From NCBI GenBank assembly GCA_948485625.1, contig CAOMRW010000004.1, positions 40,867-104,866 on the forward strand: a DNA stretch of 64,000 nucleotides. The letters are read 5' to 3'. Numbering within the stretch: the first letter of the stretch is position 1; every line of letters starts with the position of its first letter. The notes under the pieces were generated by a model. It saw only the letters and a list, made by a program, of their open reading frames with translations. It searched no databases and was not told where the DNA came from. The DNA comes from an uncultured Clostridia bacterium (GTDB taxonomy: Bacteria > Bacillota > Clostridia > TANB77 > CAG-508). A program made the translations under genes and the position numbers. This document shows positions 8,270-15,646 of the stretch, one piece after another.

Positions 8270-8316
8270 TAAGAGCTATATTTGAAATAAATTTATTTAA
8301 ATTTTGCTCTTTTTTA
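8270..8316 (-). terminator. Hairpin terminator, possibly bidirectional
   Basis: AAGAGC and GCTCTT flank an AT-rich loop with T-runs on both sides. It lies just 3' of a 26-codon membrane peptide frame on the minus strand and could terminate it. Confidence 0.5.
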
Positions 8317-8336
8317 TAATTATAAATTTTGATAAC

Positions 8337-8417
8337 TTATTTATGTTTGTTAAAATATTCTATAATTGCTAATGATATTATTGTAAAACATATAACGGAT
8401 GTTATTTGTAACGCCAT
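8337..8417 (-). CDS. 26-residue single-span membrane peptide
   Basis: A very short frame, MALQITSVICFTIISLAI followed by IEYFNKHK, with a good ribosome site (AGAAGGTGAAAATATG). It is one hydrophobic helix with a basic C-terminus, the general layout of type I toxins (TxpA/Fst-like) or small holin-like peptides of Firmicutes. A hairpin follows it. I cannot see a defined antisense RNA. It lies in the regulatory, non-structural part of the tail locus. Such short frames can be chance, so confidence is modest. Confidence 0.4.
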   Translation of the reverse strand: MALQITSVICFTIISLAIIEYFNKHK

Positions 8418-8541
8418 ATTTTCACCTTCTTTCTATAAATTTCATATTTTTTTTAATTTTATTTACATGTTTCGACATTTATTTTGTTTATTTAATGTTA
8501 TATTGGTATTGTTTTTATTTACTAAAGAAAAGGAGGTTCTT

Positions 8542-8703
8542 ATGAGTACTACAAAAGATATTATTGTTGCAGAAAAATGTGGAACTATTACTGTTGATGT
8601 ATTTAAAACAGATAATAATTTTAGATTTTTCTATATTGAATCTAATAATAAAGATATTCTTAATGTCTGTGATATTATTGAAGATACTCTGAAACTTTAT
8701 TAG
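8542..8703 (+). CDS. Small hypothetical protein, opposite strand
   Basis: A 53-residue protein (MSTTKDIIVAEKCGTITVDV, ending IIEDTLKLY) with a strong AAAGGAGG site seven bases before the ATG and a terminator directly behind. The longer frame upstream to 8329 has a low-complexity Phe/Ile-rich sequence and no ribosome site, so I chose the inner start. It is encoded against the direction of the tail operon, as an independent cassette. No family is recognised. Confidence 0.6.
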   Translation: MSTTKDIIVAEKCGTITVDVFKTDNNFRFFYIESNNKDILNVCDIIEDTLKLY

Positions 8704-8704
8704 A

Positions 8705-8731
8705 AAAGACTAACTTTAGTTAGTCTTTTTT
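8705..8731 (+). terminator. Rho-independent terminator
   Basis: Stem AAGACTAAC / GTTAGTCTT followed by TTTTTT, directly behind the small plus-strand gene; it also reaches the 3' end of the minus-strand Cys-rich gene. Confidence 0.8.
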
Positions 8732-8941
8732 TATATATCCAAAACATCTATTATAGAATTTACATTCCTGACATTTTCTTTTCATGCAATTATTATAATC
8801 TTTTCTTTCATAATAATCACATTTAGTTATTACTATGTTTCCATTTTTATATATTTTAATTTCACAGTCATATCTTGTTTTATTTTTGCAGTTGCTACAA
8901 TATTCTCTTATGTATTTTTTGTACCTTTCTTCATTTGTCAT
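8720..8941 (-). CDS. Cys-rich putative zinc-binding phage protein
   Basis: A 73-residue protein with cysteine clusters CSNC (15-18), a further Cys at 26 and 41, then C, CQEC and C near the C-terminus, plus many basic and Tyr residues. The spacing suggests one or two zinc sites. Small proteins of this layout are common in the regulatory region of Gram-positive prophages. AGAGGTG precedes the ATG. The function is unknown. Confidence 0.55.
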   Translation of the reverse strand: MTNEERYKKYIREYCSNCKNKTRYDCEIKIYKNGNIVITKCDYYERKDYNNCMKRKCQECKFYNRCFGYIKKD

Positions 8942-8982
8942 ATTGTCACCTCTTTTGTTTTATATTATTTTGTTAATATAAA

Positions 8983-9014
8983 TAAGAAAAAACTTATCTT
9001 TTTTGATAAGCTTT
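8983..9014 (-). terminator. Rho-independent terminator
   Basis: Minus-strand stem CTTATC-A6-GATAAG followed by a TTTTTTCTT run, between the ArpU-like gene (ends 9121) and the Cys-rich gene. It suggests that the first two genes form a unit with attenuated read-through into the tail genes. Confidence 0.65.
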
Positions 9015-9120
9015 TTCTTGGTTTGTGTTTTTTTATATTTCTATCTATTATAATTATATTACTTTCAAAACTAAATTAAAAGGAAGTTTGTGTGTAATTT
9101 TCGAGAAATTTTTAGTAAGT

Positions 9121-9669
9121 TTATAGTCCTACATTTAGTATATTTAACATGCTTTGTAATGCATTGTTTCTATATGTTTGTAATTGTTTTATCGATTTAT
9201 GTTTTTCAAATTCATCAAAATATTCTATTTCTACATAATCCCATTTTGCTCTTTCAAAGTAGTATCTGCTTATTACAAATTTTTCTTCTATTGTAAGTAT
9301 GTTTAATAAGTTTTTTATTCTTACTACTTTTTTATTTAGTTTATTTTCTTTTTCTTCAAGTTCTAATATTTTTCTTTCTAGATATTTGTTATCTTCTTTA
9401 TTAATATGTTCTATTTCTTTTTCATAATTTATTGCTGTGTTTGCTACTTGGTCAAATATTTTGTTTGTGTTTGTATGTATTTTGTCATATCCTCTGGTTG
9501 ATAGTTGCATATTTTCTATTATTTCTGTTTCTTTGTCTTTATATACTGTTCCTGCATAATTTAATCTTTCTTGGTATTCTTCTTTTTTTAGTTTTATTTC
9601 ATTTAGTTTTGCTTCATCTTCTTTATAGTTTATTAACATCGTTTCAATATCTTCTTTTATATATTTCAC
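9121..9669 (-). CDS. ArpU/DUF1492-like phage late regulator
   Basis: A 182-residue protein with a GTG start after AGGAG. Residues 1-115 are mostly coiled coil (including ERKILELEEKENKLNKKVVR). The C-terminal 60 residues contain a sigma-region-4-like helix-turn-helix stretch, LTIEEKFVISRYYFERAKWD followed by KSIKQLQTYRNNAL, as in ArpU/RinA-type regulators that switch on late structural genes in Gram-positive phages. It lies upstream of the tail genes and behind the repressed promoter, so it is the likely activator of tail expression. The call is based on domain layout and position. Confidence 0.55.
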   Translation of the reverse strand: MKYIKEDIETMLINYKEDEAKLNEIKLKKEEYQERLNYAGTVYKDKETEIIENMQLSTRGYDKIHTNTNKIFDQVANTAINYEKEIEHINKEDNKYLERKILELEEKENKLNKKVVRIKNLLNILTIEEKFVISRYYFERAKWDYVEIEYFDEFEKHKSIKQLQTYRNNALQSMLNILNVGL

Positions 9670-9720
9670 TTTTTTCTCCTTTATATTAGCATAATTTTTT
9701 CTTTTTATATTATAATAGTA

Positions 9721-9966
9721 CTAGGCTTGATAGTCTGTTATTAGTTCTTTTAGTTTTGTTATTTTTTGTTCTTCTGTTTTTAGATTTGAATATATTTCTC
9801 TTATCATTTCATTAAAGATTAGCTTTATTTCTTCATTTTCTGTTCTTAGATTTTTATTTTCTTTATATAATTCTTCATTTTCTTTTGTTAGTTCTGTTTC
9901 CTGTTGGATTTTATTTGTTAGTGATTTATTTCTTATTTTTATTAGGTGTTCTATTTCTTTAAACAT
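9721..9966 (-). CDS. Small coiled-coil protein, first gene of the repressed operon
   Basis: An 81-residue acidic/basic coiled coil (ELTKENEELYKENKNLRTEN). I chose the inner start MFKEIEHLIK because AAAGG precedes it; the upstream extension is a poly-Asn/Lys leader. It is the first gene after the operator-controlled promoter. The function is unknown; a regulatory or anti-repressor role is conceivable but unsupported. Confidence 0.5.
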   Translation of the reverse strand: MFKEIEHLIKIRNKSLTNKIQQETELTKENEELYKENKNLRTENEEIKLIFNEMIREIYSNLKTEEQKITKLKELITDYQA

Positions 9967-10007
9967 TTTTCTTTTTCCTTTCTTTTTATTATTGAATTTT
10001 TTGTTTT

Positions 10008-10025
10008 TGTTCATTTTATTGAACA
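10008..10025. promoter_or_regulatory. Putative repressor operator O1
   Basis: TGTTCATTTTATTGAACA, arms TGTTCA/TGAACA with a 6-base centre. It lies in the leader of the minus-strand operon, about 100 bases downstream of the promoter. Confidence 0.7.
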
Positions 10026-10101
10026 TATTGATGTAAAAAAATATCTTTTATGCATTTCACATTTTTTTCTATGGTTTTCTTATAAATTTACTCCTTTCTT
10101 T

Positions 10102-10119
10102 TGTTTATTTTTTTGAACA
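10102..10119. promoter_or_regulatory. Putative repressor operator O2
   Basis: TGTTTATTTTTTTGAACA, two differences from O1. It covers the expected transcription start of the minus-strand promoter, so a bound repressor would block initiation. Confidence 0.7.
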
Positions 10120-10124
10120 ATTAT

Positions 10125-10153
10125 ATTATATTCTAATTATTTTTTGTTGTCAA
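10125..10153 (-). promoter_or_regulatory. Consensus sigma-A promoter of the tail operon
   Basis: On the minus strand there is a perfect -35 TTGACA (10148-10153) and a perfect -10 TATAAT (10125-10130) with a 17-base spacer. The start point would fall near 10118, inside O2. O3 lies just upstream of the -35 box. Confidence 0.85.
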
Positions 10154-10160
10154 TACTATC

Positions 10161-10178
10161 TGTTCATTTTTCTGAAAA
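10161..10178. promoter_or_regulatory. Putative repressor operator O3
   Basis: TGTTCATTTTTCTGAAAA, the third 18-base copy with one degenerate arm. It lies between the two divergent promoters; further half-site TGAAC at 10194-10198 precedes the repressor gene. Confidence 0.65.
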
Positions 10179-10228
10179 TCGTTGATTTTTTCTTGAACCT
10201 ATTGTATACTATGGTGGGAGGTATTTTT

Positions 10229-10924
10229 ATGTTTGATAAAATTGCATTTGCGAATATAATTAAGAATATTAAAGAAACATATAGTTCCCAAGAGGAGTTT
10301 TCTAAAATCTCTGGTATTGGTAGAACTTATTTGTCTCAATATATGAATATGAAATTGAATGATCCTCCTATGCCAAAAATTTTGGAAAAGTTGTCGAATG
10401 CTTCTCATAATATTACTAGTTATGAAGAGTTGATGATAATATGTGGATATATTGTTGGTAGTAATTCTAGTCCTGATGGTTTAGGAGTTAATTCTTTGGA
10501 TGATTCAAGCAATAAGTCTTCTATTTTTCTTGTTCCAGTTTTGGAAAAAATAGTTCGTGGTCAGTCTTTATCTTCTGAACAGTTTTTAGAGGGTTATTTA
10601 GCTGTTGATCCTAATTTTTACGGTATGATTTCTCCTGACGATTATTTTTATCTTAAGGTGTCGGGAGATGATATGAATTTGAAGGTTCATAATGGTGATT
10701 ATGTTTTGATTCATATGCAGGATTTTGCAGATGATGGAGATATTGTTGTTGCTTTTGTGGATGGCGTTGATGAGGCTATTATTAGAAAATATAGTAAAAT
10801 TAATGATGAGTTAGTTATGTTGGAGGGTGTTTCTACTTTTTCTATTAAGCCTATTGTTGTTAGTTTGAAAGGTTCTTCTTTTAGTGTGTTGGGTAAGGCT
10901 GTTGGGTCGTTTGGAAAGTTTTAG
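10229..10924 (+). CDS. Phage-type repressor with degenerate S24 peptidase domain
   Basis: A 231-residue protein. The start is set by GGGAGG just before MFDKIAFAN. Residues about 5-75 form a Cro/CI-type helix-turn-helix and residues 100-231 a LexA/CI-like C-terminal domain. In active S24 proteins a Ser in a GDSM-like motif and a Lys in an E-x-T-x-K motif form the catalytic dyad, and cleavage occurs at Ala-Gly. Here the corresponding positions read GDDM (Asp148), EAIIR (Arg186) and R110-G111. All three self-cleavage elements appear lost, so RecA-driven cleavage is not expected. It is divergent from the tail operon and probably binds the 18-bp operators O1-O3. Confidence 0.85.
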   Translation: MFDKIAFANIIKNIKETYSSQEEFSKISGIGRTYLSQYMNMKLNDPPMPKILEKLSNASHNITSYEELMIICGYIVGSNSSPDGLGVNSLDDSSNKSSIFLVPVLEKIVRGQSLSSEQFLEGYLAVDPNFYGMISPDDYFYLKVSGDDMNLKVHNGDYVLIHMQDFADDGDIVVAFVDGVDEAIIRKYSKINDELVMLEGVSTFSIKPIVVSLKGSSFSVLGKAVGSFGKF

Positions 10925-10961
10925 TTTTTAAATATTGATAGATTTATTTTTTATTATGGAC

Positions 10962-10999
10962 AAAATAATTATAATTGTATTATATAATTATTTTGTTTT
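10962..10999 (+). terminator. Rho-independent terminator of the repressor gene
   Basis: AAAATAATTATA pairs with TATAATTATTTT, followed by GTTTTTATTTT. Confidence 0.7.
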
Positions 11000-11048
11000 T
11001 ATTTTATATAGTTATGATGTTATATAGTTCTTATATTTTTTATCTTAA

Positions 11049-12179
11049 TTAGATATTTAATATATTTTCTATATGTTGATTCATTAAATTTCTTCTAATG
11101 TTAATTCTTTGTGAATTAATTGTTTCTAAAAAGAAAATATTCTCTTCATTAGATTTGTTTATAATTTGTATTAGTCTAGTTAAATTTTCTCTTCCTATTT
11201 TATTCAAACTTTTGAGAGTATTATCAACATTTTCATTTTGATAATAAGTCAAAAATTTCAAATATTTTGCAATTAAATATATTATAATATCTGATATCTG
11301 TATATTTACTTCATCTTTAGAATCTAAAAACTTGTAGTTTTCTAGCTTATTTCCATCATTTAAAGCTATATATTCGTCATTCATTTTTTGTTCATCTACT
11401 AATTCTTTATCAAATATGTGCATTGAATCTCTAAAAATAATACATCTCTGTTGCCTCAAGGAATAAAATGATTCCATTATTATTCTTTCCTCATTATCTT
11501 TTAAGAATATTAAATCATTATAATTTATAAATTGTTCTATTAAGTCTTTTAGTAATTCTAATGTAGTATATTTTTCTTGTCCTTTATTTATAATATCAAT
11601 TAATCCTTTACAGAATATTTTTATTTTTTCATTCGTTACATTAGGATAATCAGTTTTTTTACAAATATCTAGGAAAATTTCAAAATTACTTCTTATTGCC
11701 CAATATAATTCATCTTTAAATGTATCTATTAGATCTTGTGGAAAATATTTAGCAATTGGATTATTACATATCGAATCAACAATATCTATTACACTAAAAT
11801 AAATAGAATCTATATCTGAATAATGTACATAAGCATTATTTAATATCCAATTAAGTATTATATTTAATTTTTTGTGTTCGATACAATCTTTAAATGTATT
11901 TTTTCCCTTAAAAAAAGTTTTAGCTTTTAATTCTTGACCAGTTTGTAGTTTTAAGTTCTTTATTAATTCTTTATTATCTCTTTCTTTAGATTTTTCAAAA
12001 CAAATTCCTCCCAATGTAAAATTATCAAACATAACCTTAAAATCATTTAATCCTTTTTCTGTTATTTTCACCTTTCTGTAATTATTAGTTTCATCATAAT
12101 AGAATATATATTCTTTTCCATTATCTTTATATCCATGTAATTGTTCTATTGCTGTAAAAAATTCTTCAACATTTATCAT
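11049..12179 (-). CDS. DUF3800-like protein
   Basis: A 376-residue protein with an N-terminal FYYDETNNYRK segment (Asp29, Glu30), which resembles the conserved acidic motif of DUF3800 proteins (predicted RNase-H-like fold), followed by GGICFEK. The rest is helical with no membrane segment. DUF3800 proteins often travel with phages and defence islands, but their biochemistry is largely unknown. It is the last gene of a minus-strand group with two small membrane proteins and an unknown 339-residue protein. Whether these work together is not shown by the sequence beyond shared strand and spacing of less than 50 bases. Confidence 0.5.
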   Translation of the reverse strand: MINVEEFFTAIEQLHGYKDNGKEYIFYYDETNNYRKVKITEKGLNDFKVMFDNFTLGGICFEKSKERDNKELIKNLKLQTGQELKAKTFFKGKNTFKDCIEHKKLNIILNWILNNAYVHYSDIDSIYFSVIDIVDSICNNPIAKYFPQDLIDTFKDELYWAIRSNFEIFLDICKKTDYPNVTNEKIKIFCKGLIDIINKGQEKYTTLELLKDLIEQFINYNDLIFLKDNEERIIMESFYSLRQQRCIIFRDSMHIFDKELVDEQKMNDEYIALNDGNKLENYKFLDSKDEVNIQISDIIIYLIAKYLKFLTYYQNENVDNTLKSLNKIGRENLTRLIQIINKSNEENIFFLETINSQRINIRRNLMNQHIENILNI

Positions 12180-12220
12180 TATTTTTATATCCTTACTATT
12201 TATATAATTTCTAAATTAAT

Positions 12221-12544
12221 CTATTTTTTCTTTATAAATCTTTTATATAAAAGATAAATTAATCCTATTGCAATTATGAAACATAATCCTCTTAAATATT
12301 CTACTTTAGTTAAAAAACTTAATTGTGTAGTTCTTATTTCTTTAATAAAAATATAGATTTTTCCAAGATGTAAAATATTATTTATAATTGGGAAAAGTAT
12401 GTAATCACAGAGAGGACTAGCACTTAATAATAGTGCAAATAATGCTGTCTTTTCTTGGTAATAATTTTCTTTTTCTTTAATTTTCTCTTCTATTCCTATT
12501 TTTAAAAACTCTATTTTTTCTTTGCTTTTCATAAATGTATGCAT
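12221..12544 (-). CDS. Small membrane protein
   Basis: A 107-residue protein with a charged N-terminal 30 residues, then about three hydrophobic stretches (TALFALLLSASPLCDYILFP, IINNILHLGKIYIFI, GLCFIIAIGLIYLLYKRFI) and a lysine-rich C-terminus. A GGAG-like site precedes the start. No family is recognised. It is likely co-transcribed with the DUF3800-like gene and the 339-residue protein. A charged N-domain with membrane helices is the layout of many defence effectors, but nothing here proves that role. Confidence 0.5.
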   Translation of the reverse strand: MHTFMKSKEKIEFLKIGIEEKIKEKENYYQEKTALFALLLSASPLCDYILFPIINNILHLGKIYIFIKEIRTTQLSFLTKVEYLRGLCFIIAIGLIYLLYKRFIKKK

Positions 12545-12591
12545 TAGTTTTAGCGTATCTTCTATTTCTCCATAGTTCGAATCTCTATGCT

Positions 12592-13611
12592 CTATATTTT
12601 CATATAATGTTTTACTATATATTTTTTTAATTCGTTATATGTATATTTATCATTCTTTAAATTTTCGATTATTCGACTTTGTTGTAATACTTGTAACATC
12701 ATTCTTTCCTCAATTGCTTGAATTTCTGATTCTATCTGTTCAGCATTCTTTCCTACTACAATACTTGCTCTTTCATTAAAATATCTTTTGTAATTTTTAT
12801 TTATACTATTATTTTTTAATTCATACTTGTAATTTCCCATTACTCCTTTTAATAAAGTATCGATAAACTTTTTATCTATATGATAACTTTTATCGCTTTC
12901 AATAAAGTATGAACATCTTGCATAAAATGTAATTGGTTCATCTAACTGATTTATTAAATTTAATAAATACCATGAAAAATTAATTATATTTCTAAATTCT
13001 TCATTTCTAGTATCTATTTCTATGTATTTTACTTTTTCTCCATCTATTACAGCATCAACTTCATTTTCTTTTTTATGTTTCGGTGCATAATTGACAGGAA
13101 TAGTCAACCTTTCAAAAATATGTCGGTTAAAATCTGCAAAAACTTTTTCAAATTCTTCAAAATTACTTTCATCGTCAATATAAATCTTATAACTAATTAT
13201 GATACTATTATTTTCGAATATCTTTATAATTGGATATATAAGTATATCCCTTTCTAAAACTTTAACTTGAAATGGTAACATAAATAAATCCAAATGATAC
13301 ATTGTATTTATCCAAATTTCTTGTTCTTGTGTATACATTAATATTGCTTGTTCTAAATTAATTTCTTTAAAAACAGTATCTATAAATTCTGGTTTAGAAA
13401 ATTGGGCAGAAACTTTCATATACTCCTTTTTTATATCTATATCTTGCATTTCTATATTGGTATCTTTTTTAGTATAACATCTTCCATAATTATCAATGCC
13501 ATATACAACTACATTTTCTTTAATTAAATTCATTGAATTAAAAAATAATATATCTTTTTTTAAATCGCCTAAATAAAAAGATTTATTAATTACCACTTTA
13601 CTTTTCTTCAT
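12592..13611 (-). CDS. Hypothetical 339-residue protein
   Basis: No family is recognised. The protein is soluble, starts MKKSKVVINKSFYLGDLKKD after GAGGTG, and has a mixed alpha/beta character with a C-terminal helical segment (EQIESEIQAIEERMMLQVLQ). A repeated pattern of Tyr and acidic residues is present, but there is no obvious catalytic motif or nucleotide-binding loop. It is flanked on both sides by small membrane proteins on the same strand, 18 and 47 bases away, suggesting one operon. The base composition matches its neighbours. Confidence 0.5.
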   Translation of the reverse strand: MKKSKVVINKSFYLGDLKKDILFFNSMNLIKENVVVYGIDNYGRCYTKKDTNIEMQDIDIKKEYMKVSAQFSKPEFIDTVFKEINLEQAILMYTQEQEIWINTMYHLDLFMLPFQVKVLERDILIYPIIKIFENNSIIISYKIYIDDESNFEEFEKVFADFNRHIFERLTIPVNYAPKHKKENEVDAVIDGEKVKYIEIDTRNEEFRNIINFSWYLLNLINQLDEPITFYARCSYFIESDKSYHIDKKFIDTLLKGVMGNYKYELKNNSINKNYKRYFNERASIVVGKNAEQIESEIQAIEERMMLQVLQQSRIIENLKNDKYTYNELKKYIVKHYMKI

Positions 13612-13629
13612 TTTTCACCTCGTCTTTAA

Positions 13630-14004
13630 TCACATCTTTTTTATTATTTCTATATATTTTTTGTATAAATTTATATAATATAATATAATAAATATAACAC
13701 TACTAGACAAGATAATTATACTTGCAGTCTTGTTTAAATAAATAAATTTTGTTAACCATATTATCCTACTTAGTATATAAAATAAAACAATAAATGTAAT
13801 TAATCTTATTGTCCAATGAATAATTGATCCTGATGATTTACTCATAATTATTCCATAATCAAATAATTTTCCTACAAAATCCCATGCCACTTTTAATGCT
13901 ATTATTCCTACAAAGCTTAATGTAATATAATTATAAATAACATTATCAAACAATACATATTCTCCCATTATCATTTCAAAGACTGGTTTTAATATTTGTT
14001 TCAA
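13630..14004 (-). CDS. Small membrane protein, TTG start
   Basis: A 124-residue protein with three to four hydrophobic stretches (ITLSFVGIIALKVAWDFVG, IRLITFIVLFYILSRIIWL, ASIIILSSSVIFIILYYI). The start is TTG, chosen because AGGAGG stands eight bases upstream. It is the first gene after the terminator of the toxin-antitoxin pair and heads the unknown-membrane-DUF3800 operon. No family is recognised. Confidence 0.5.
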   Translation of the reverse strand: MKQILKPVFEMIMGEYVLFDNVIYNYITLSFVGIIALKVAWDFVGKLFDYGIIMSKSSGSIIHWTIRLITFIVLFYILSRIIWLTKFIYLNKTASIIILSSSVIFIILYYINLYKKYIEIIKKM

Positions 14005-14028
14005 TTAGATTTCCTCCTTTCAACTAAA

Positions 14029-14067
14029 AAGCAAAATACTTAGTAAAAAACTAAAATATTTTGCTTC
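14029..14067 (-). terminator. Terminator behind the toxin-antitoxin pair
   Basis: Minus-strand AAGCAAAATATTTTAGT pairs imperfectly with ACTAAGTATTTTGCTT, followed by TTT. It separates the mqsRA-like pair from the next operon. Confidence 0.65.
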
Positions 14068-14074
14068 TATCTTT

Positions 14075-15091
14075 TTATTTAACTATATTTAATTTCATAG
14101 CATATTCAAATGATATCTTTTCAAATCTTTCAGTTTTTTTCCATCCATCCTCTCTATGTGACATTTCAGATATATCTGTCACTTTTTTATTCTTTAGTAA
14201 TTTTATTATCATGTCAATTATTTCTTTTTCACTATTACTTATTTTATCTAAATTAAAATTATTATTGCTAATAATTTTAGTTGTATTACCATTTTCAGTT
14301 TCAATGTCTTCTCTTTTATACTTATCATCTAGTAAGGAAATCTCATCATATTTTTTATAAATTATAGTAGGTCCAAACTTTTGGTTTTGATATGTTAAAC
14401 CAGTAATAGCAACTGCTCTTTGATTAAATGATAACATATCAATATACCATAAATACTTATTCAAACTCGTTATTGTTAAATTCTTTACCTTACTTGCTAT
14501 ATACGAAATAATATTTTCTACTTTTTCTAACTCCAACGATTTATATCCATTATAAATATCTGGTTTTCTATTTAATACAAATTTCAAATATCTCCTTATA
14601 TTATCTTGAACCTCTTTTTTGCTAATATTATTTTCTATTTCTTCAGATAGTATCCTTTCATAGGTCCTTTCTTTAATATTCTTCTTTTGGTATGCCTCTT
14701 TTACTTTTTCTATAAATTTATCATCATTATCTATTAATAACTTTATATAATCACTTTGAGATTTCGTTGGTACCCCACCTCTTTCATATCTATTAATAGT
14801 CATTTTCCCAAATCCAAGAATAGCAGTTAGTTCTCTTTGTGATATATCATACTTTTCTCTTAAATTTATAATATCTTGTGGTTTAATTATATTTGCTTTT
14901 TCTCTATATATTTCATATATTCTTTCATTATTCTTTTCTTCAATTTCGTTTACATATAAATCTTGATGGCATTCTTTACATATAGCTATATTTTCATATG
15001 TGTCTATTTCTATTCCTCTAAATTCCTTAAAATCTCTTTTTTTAACTTTATACTCTACTTCTTTTTTGCAATATGGACAATATACTTTCAT
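14075..15091 (-). CDS. mqsA: MqsA-type antitoxin with zinc ribbon, HTH and Panacea (DUF4065) domain
   Basis: A 338-residue protein. Residues 1-60 carry two CxxC-type zinc pairs (CPYCKK near 5-8 and CKECH near 38-41) as in the MqsA N-domain. Residues about 70-125 are a Cro-type helix-turn-helix (ISQRELTAILGFGKMTINRY). Residues about 175-310 match the Panacea/SocA (DUF4065) domain, including LNKYLWYIDMLSFNQRAVAI and YQNQKFGPTIIYKKYDEI. MqsA-type antitoxins bind the toxin with the zinc domain and repress the operon with the HTH. The Panacea domain is itself a versatile antitoxin domain. It starts one base after the toxin stop. Confidence 0.8.
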   Translation of the reverse strand: MKVYCPYCKKEVEYKVKKRDFKEFRGIEIDTYENIAICKECHQDLYVNEIEEKNNERIYEIYREKANIIKPQDIINLREKYDISQRELTAILGFGKMTINRYERGGVPTKSQSDYIKLLIDNDDKFIEKVKEAYQKKNIKERTYERILSEEIENNISKKEVQDNIRRYLKFVLNRKPDIYNGYKSLELEKVENIISYIASKVKNLTITSLNKYLWYIDMLSFNQRAVAITGLTYQNQKFGPTIIYKKYDEISLLDDKYKREDIETENGNTTKIISNNNFNLDKISNSEKEIIDMIIKLLKNKKVTDISEMSHREDGWKKTERFEKISFEYAMKLNIVK

Positions 15092-15092
15092 T

Positions 15093-15449
15093 TTAATTCA
15101 CCTCATCATATTTACCAAATTCATGTACTGACAAACAAACTGACTTTTCTATACTTTCTACTCTAATCTTAATATATAGCTTAGTTCCTTCAAATAAAGG
15201 ACTAAATTTAAATATCCATCCTTCATATTGTGGATCTCTGTCTTTTTCTGGACCTGCATAGCAATCATCTACTGAGAGTTCTTTAATGATATCTTTGACA
15301 TCATCATTATTTAAGCTATACTCTCTCATAAACTCTACATTTTTCTTTGTTCTGACAATAACAAATTTATCTCCATTATTATCATTATCTACAATTTCTT
15401 TAATTTTCAGTAAATTCTGACTTTGAATTTGACCTCCTATTGTATTCAT
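15093..15449 (-). CDS. mqsR: MqsR-like mRNA interferase toxin
   Basis: A 118-residue protein. The second half reads YSLNNDDVKDIIKELSVDDC, followed by a GWIFKF segment and KLYIKIRVES, ending in a CLSVHEF strand. This is the MqsR family arrangement (LNxDDVxxII..L, DxYxGPExD). MqsR proteins are ribonucleases cutting single-stranded mRNA, classically at GCU. The protein is somewhat longer at the N-terminus than E. coli MqsR. The toxin gene precedes the antitoxin, the usual order for mqsRA and the reverse of most TA pairs. The catalytic residues cannot be assigned with certainty by eye. Confidence 0.7.
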   Translation of the reverse strand: MNTIGGQIQSQNLLKIKEIVDNDNNGDKFVIVRTKKNVEFMREYSLNNDDVKDIIKELSVDDCYAGPEKDRDPQYEGWIFKFSPLFEGTKLYIKIRVESIEKSVCLSVHEFGKYDEVN

Positions 15450-15646
15450 ATGTCATCTCCTTAAAATCAGTGCCATTTTTTGATGGCAATTTAATTTTAC
15501 CATGGCTATTATTAGTAGTCAATACTTTTTTATAAATTTACTAATAAAACCTCGTATTATTAAATCAATTCTTCATTATATAGCATTATTATTTCTATTT
15601 TTATGCAATTTAATTACATTATTATTTTTAATTATACTATAAATTA

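Noticed and set aside
10205..10210. TATACT with TTGATT 17 bases upstream as the repressor's own promoter
   Set aside because: The implied start point would cut into the Shine-Dalgarno sequence, so I did not list it as a feature, although it may still be close to the true promoter.
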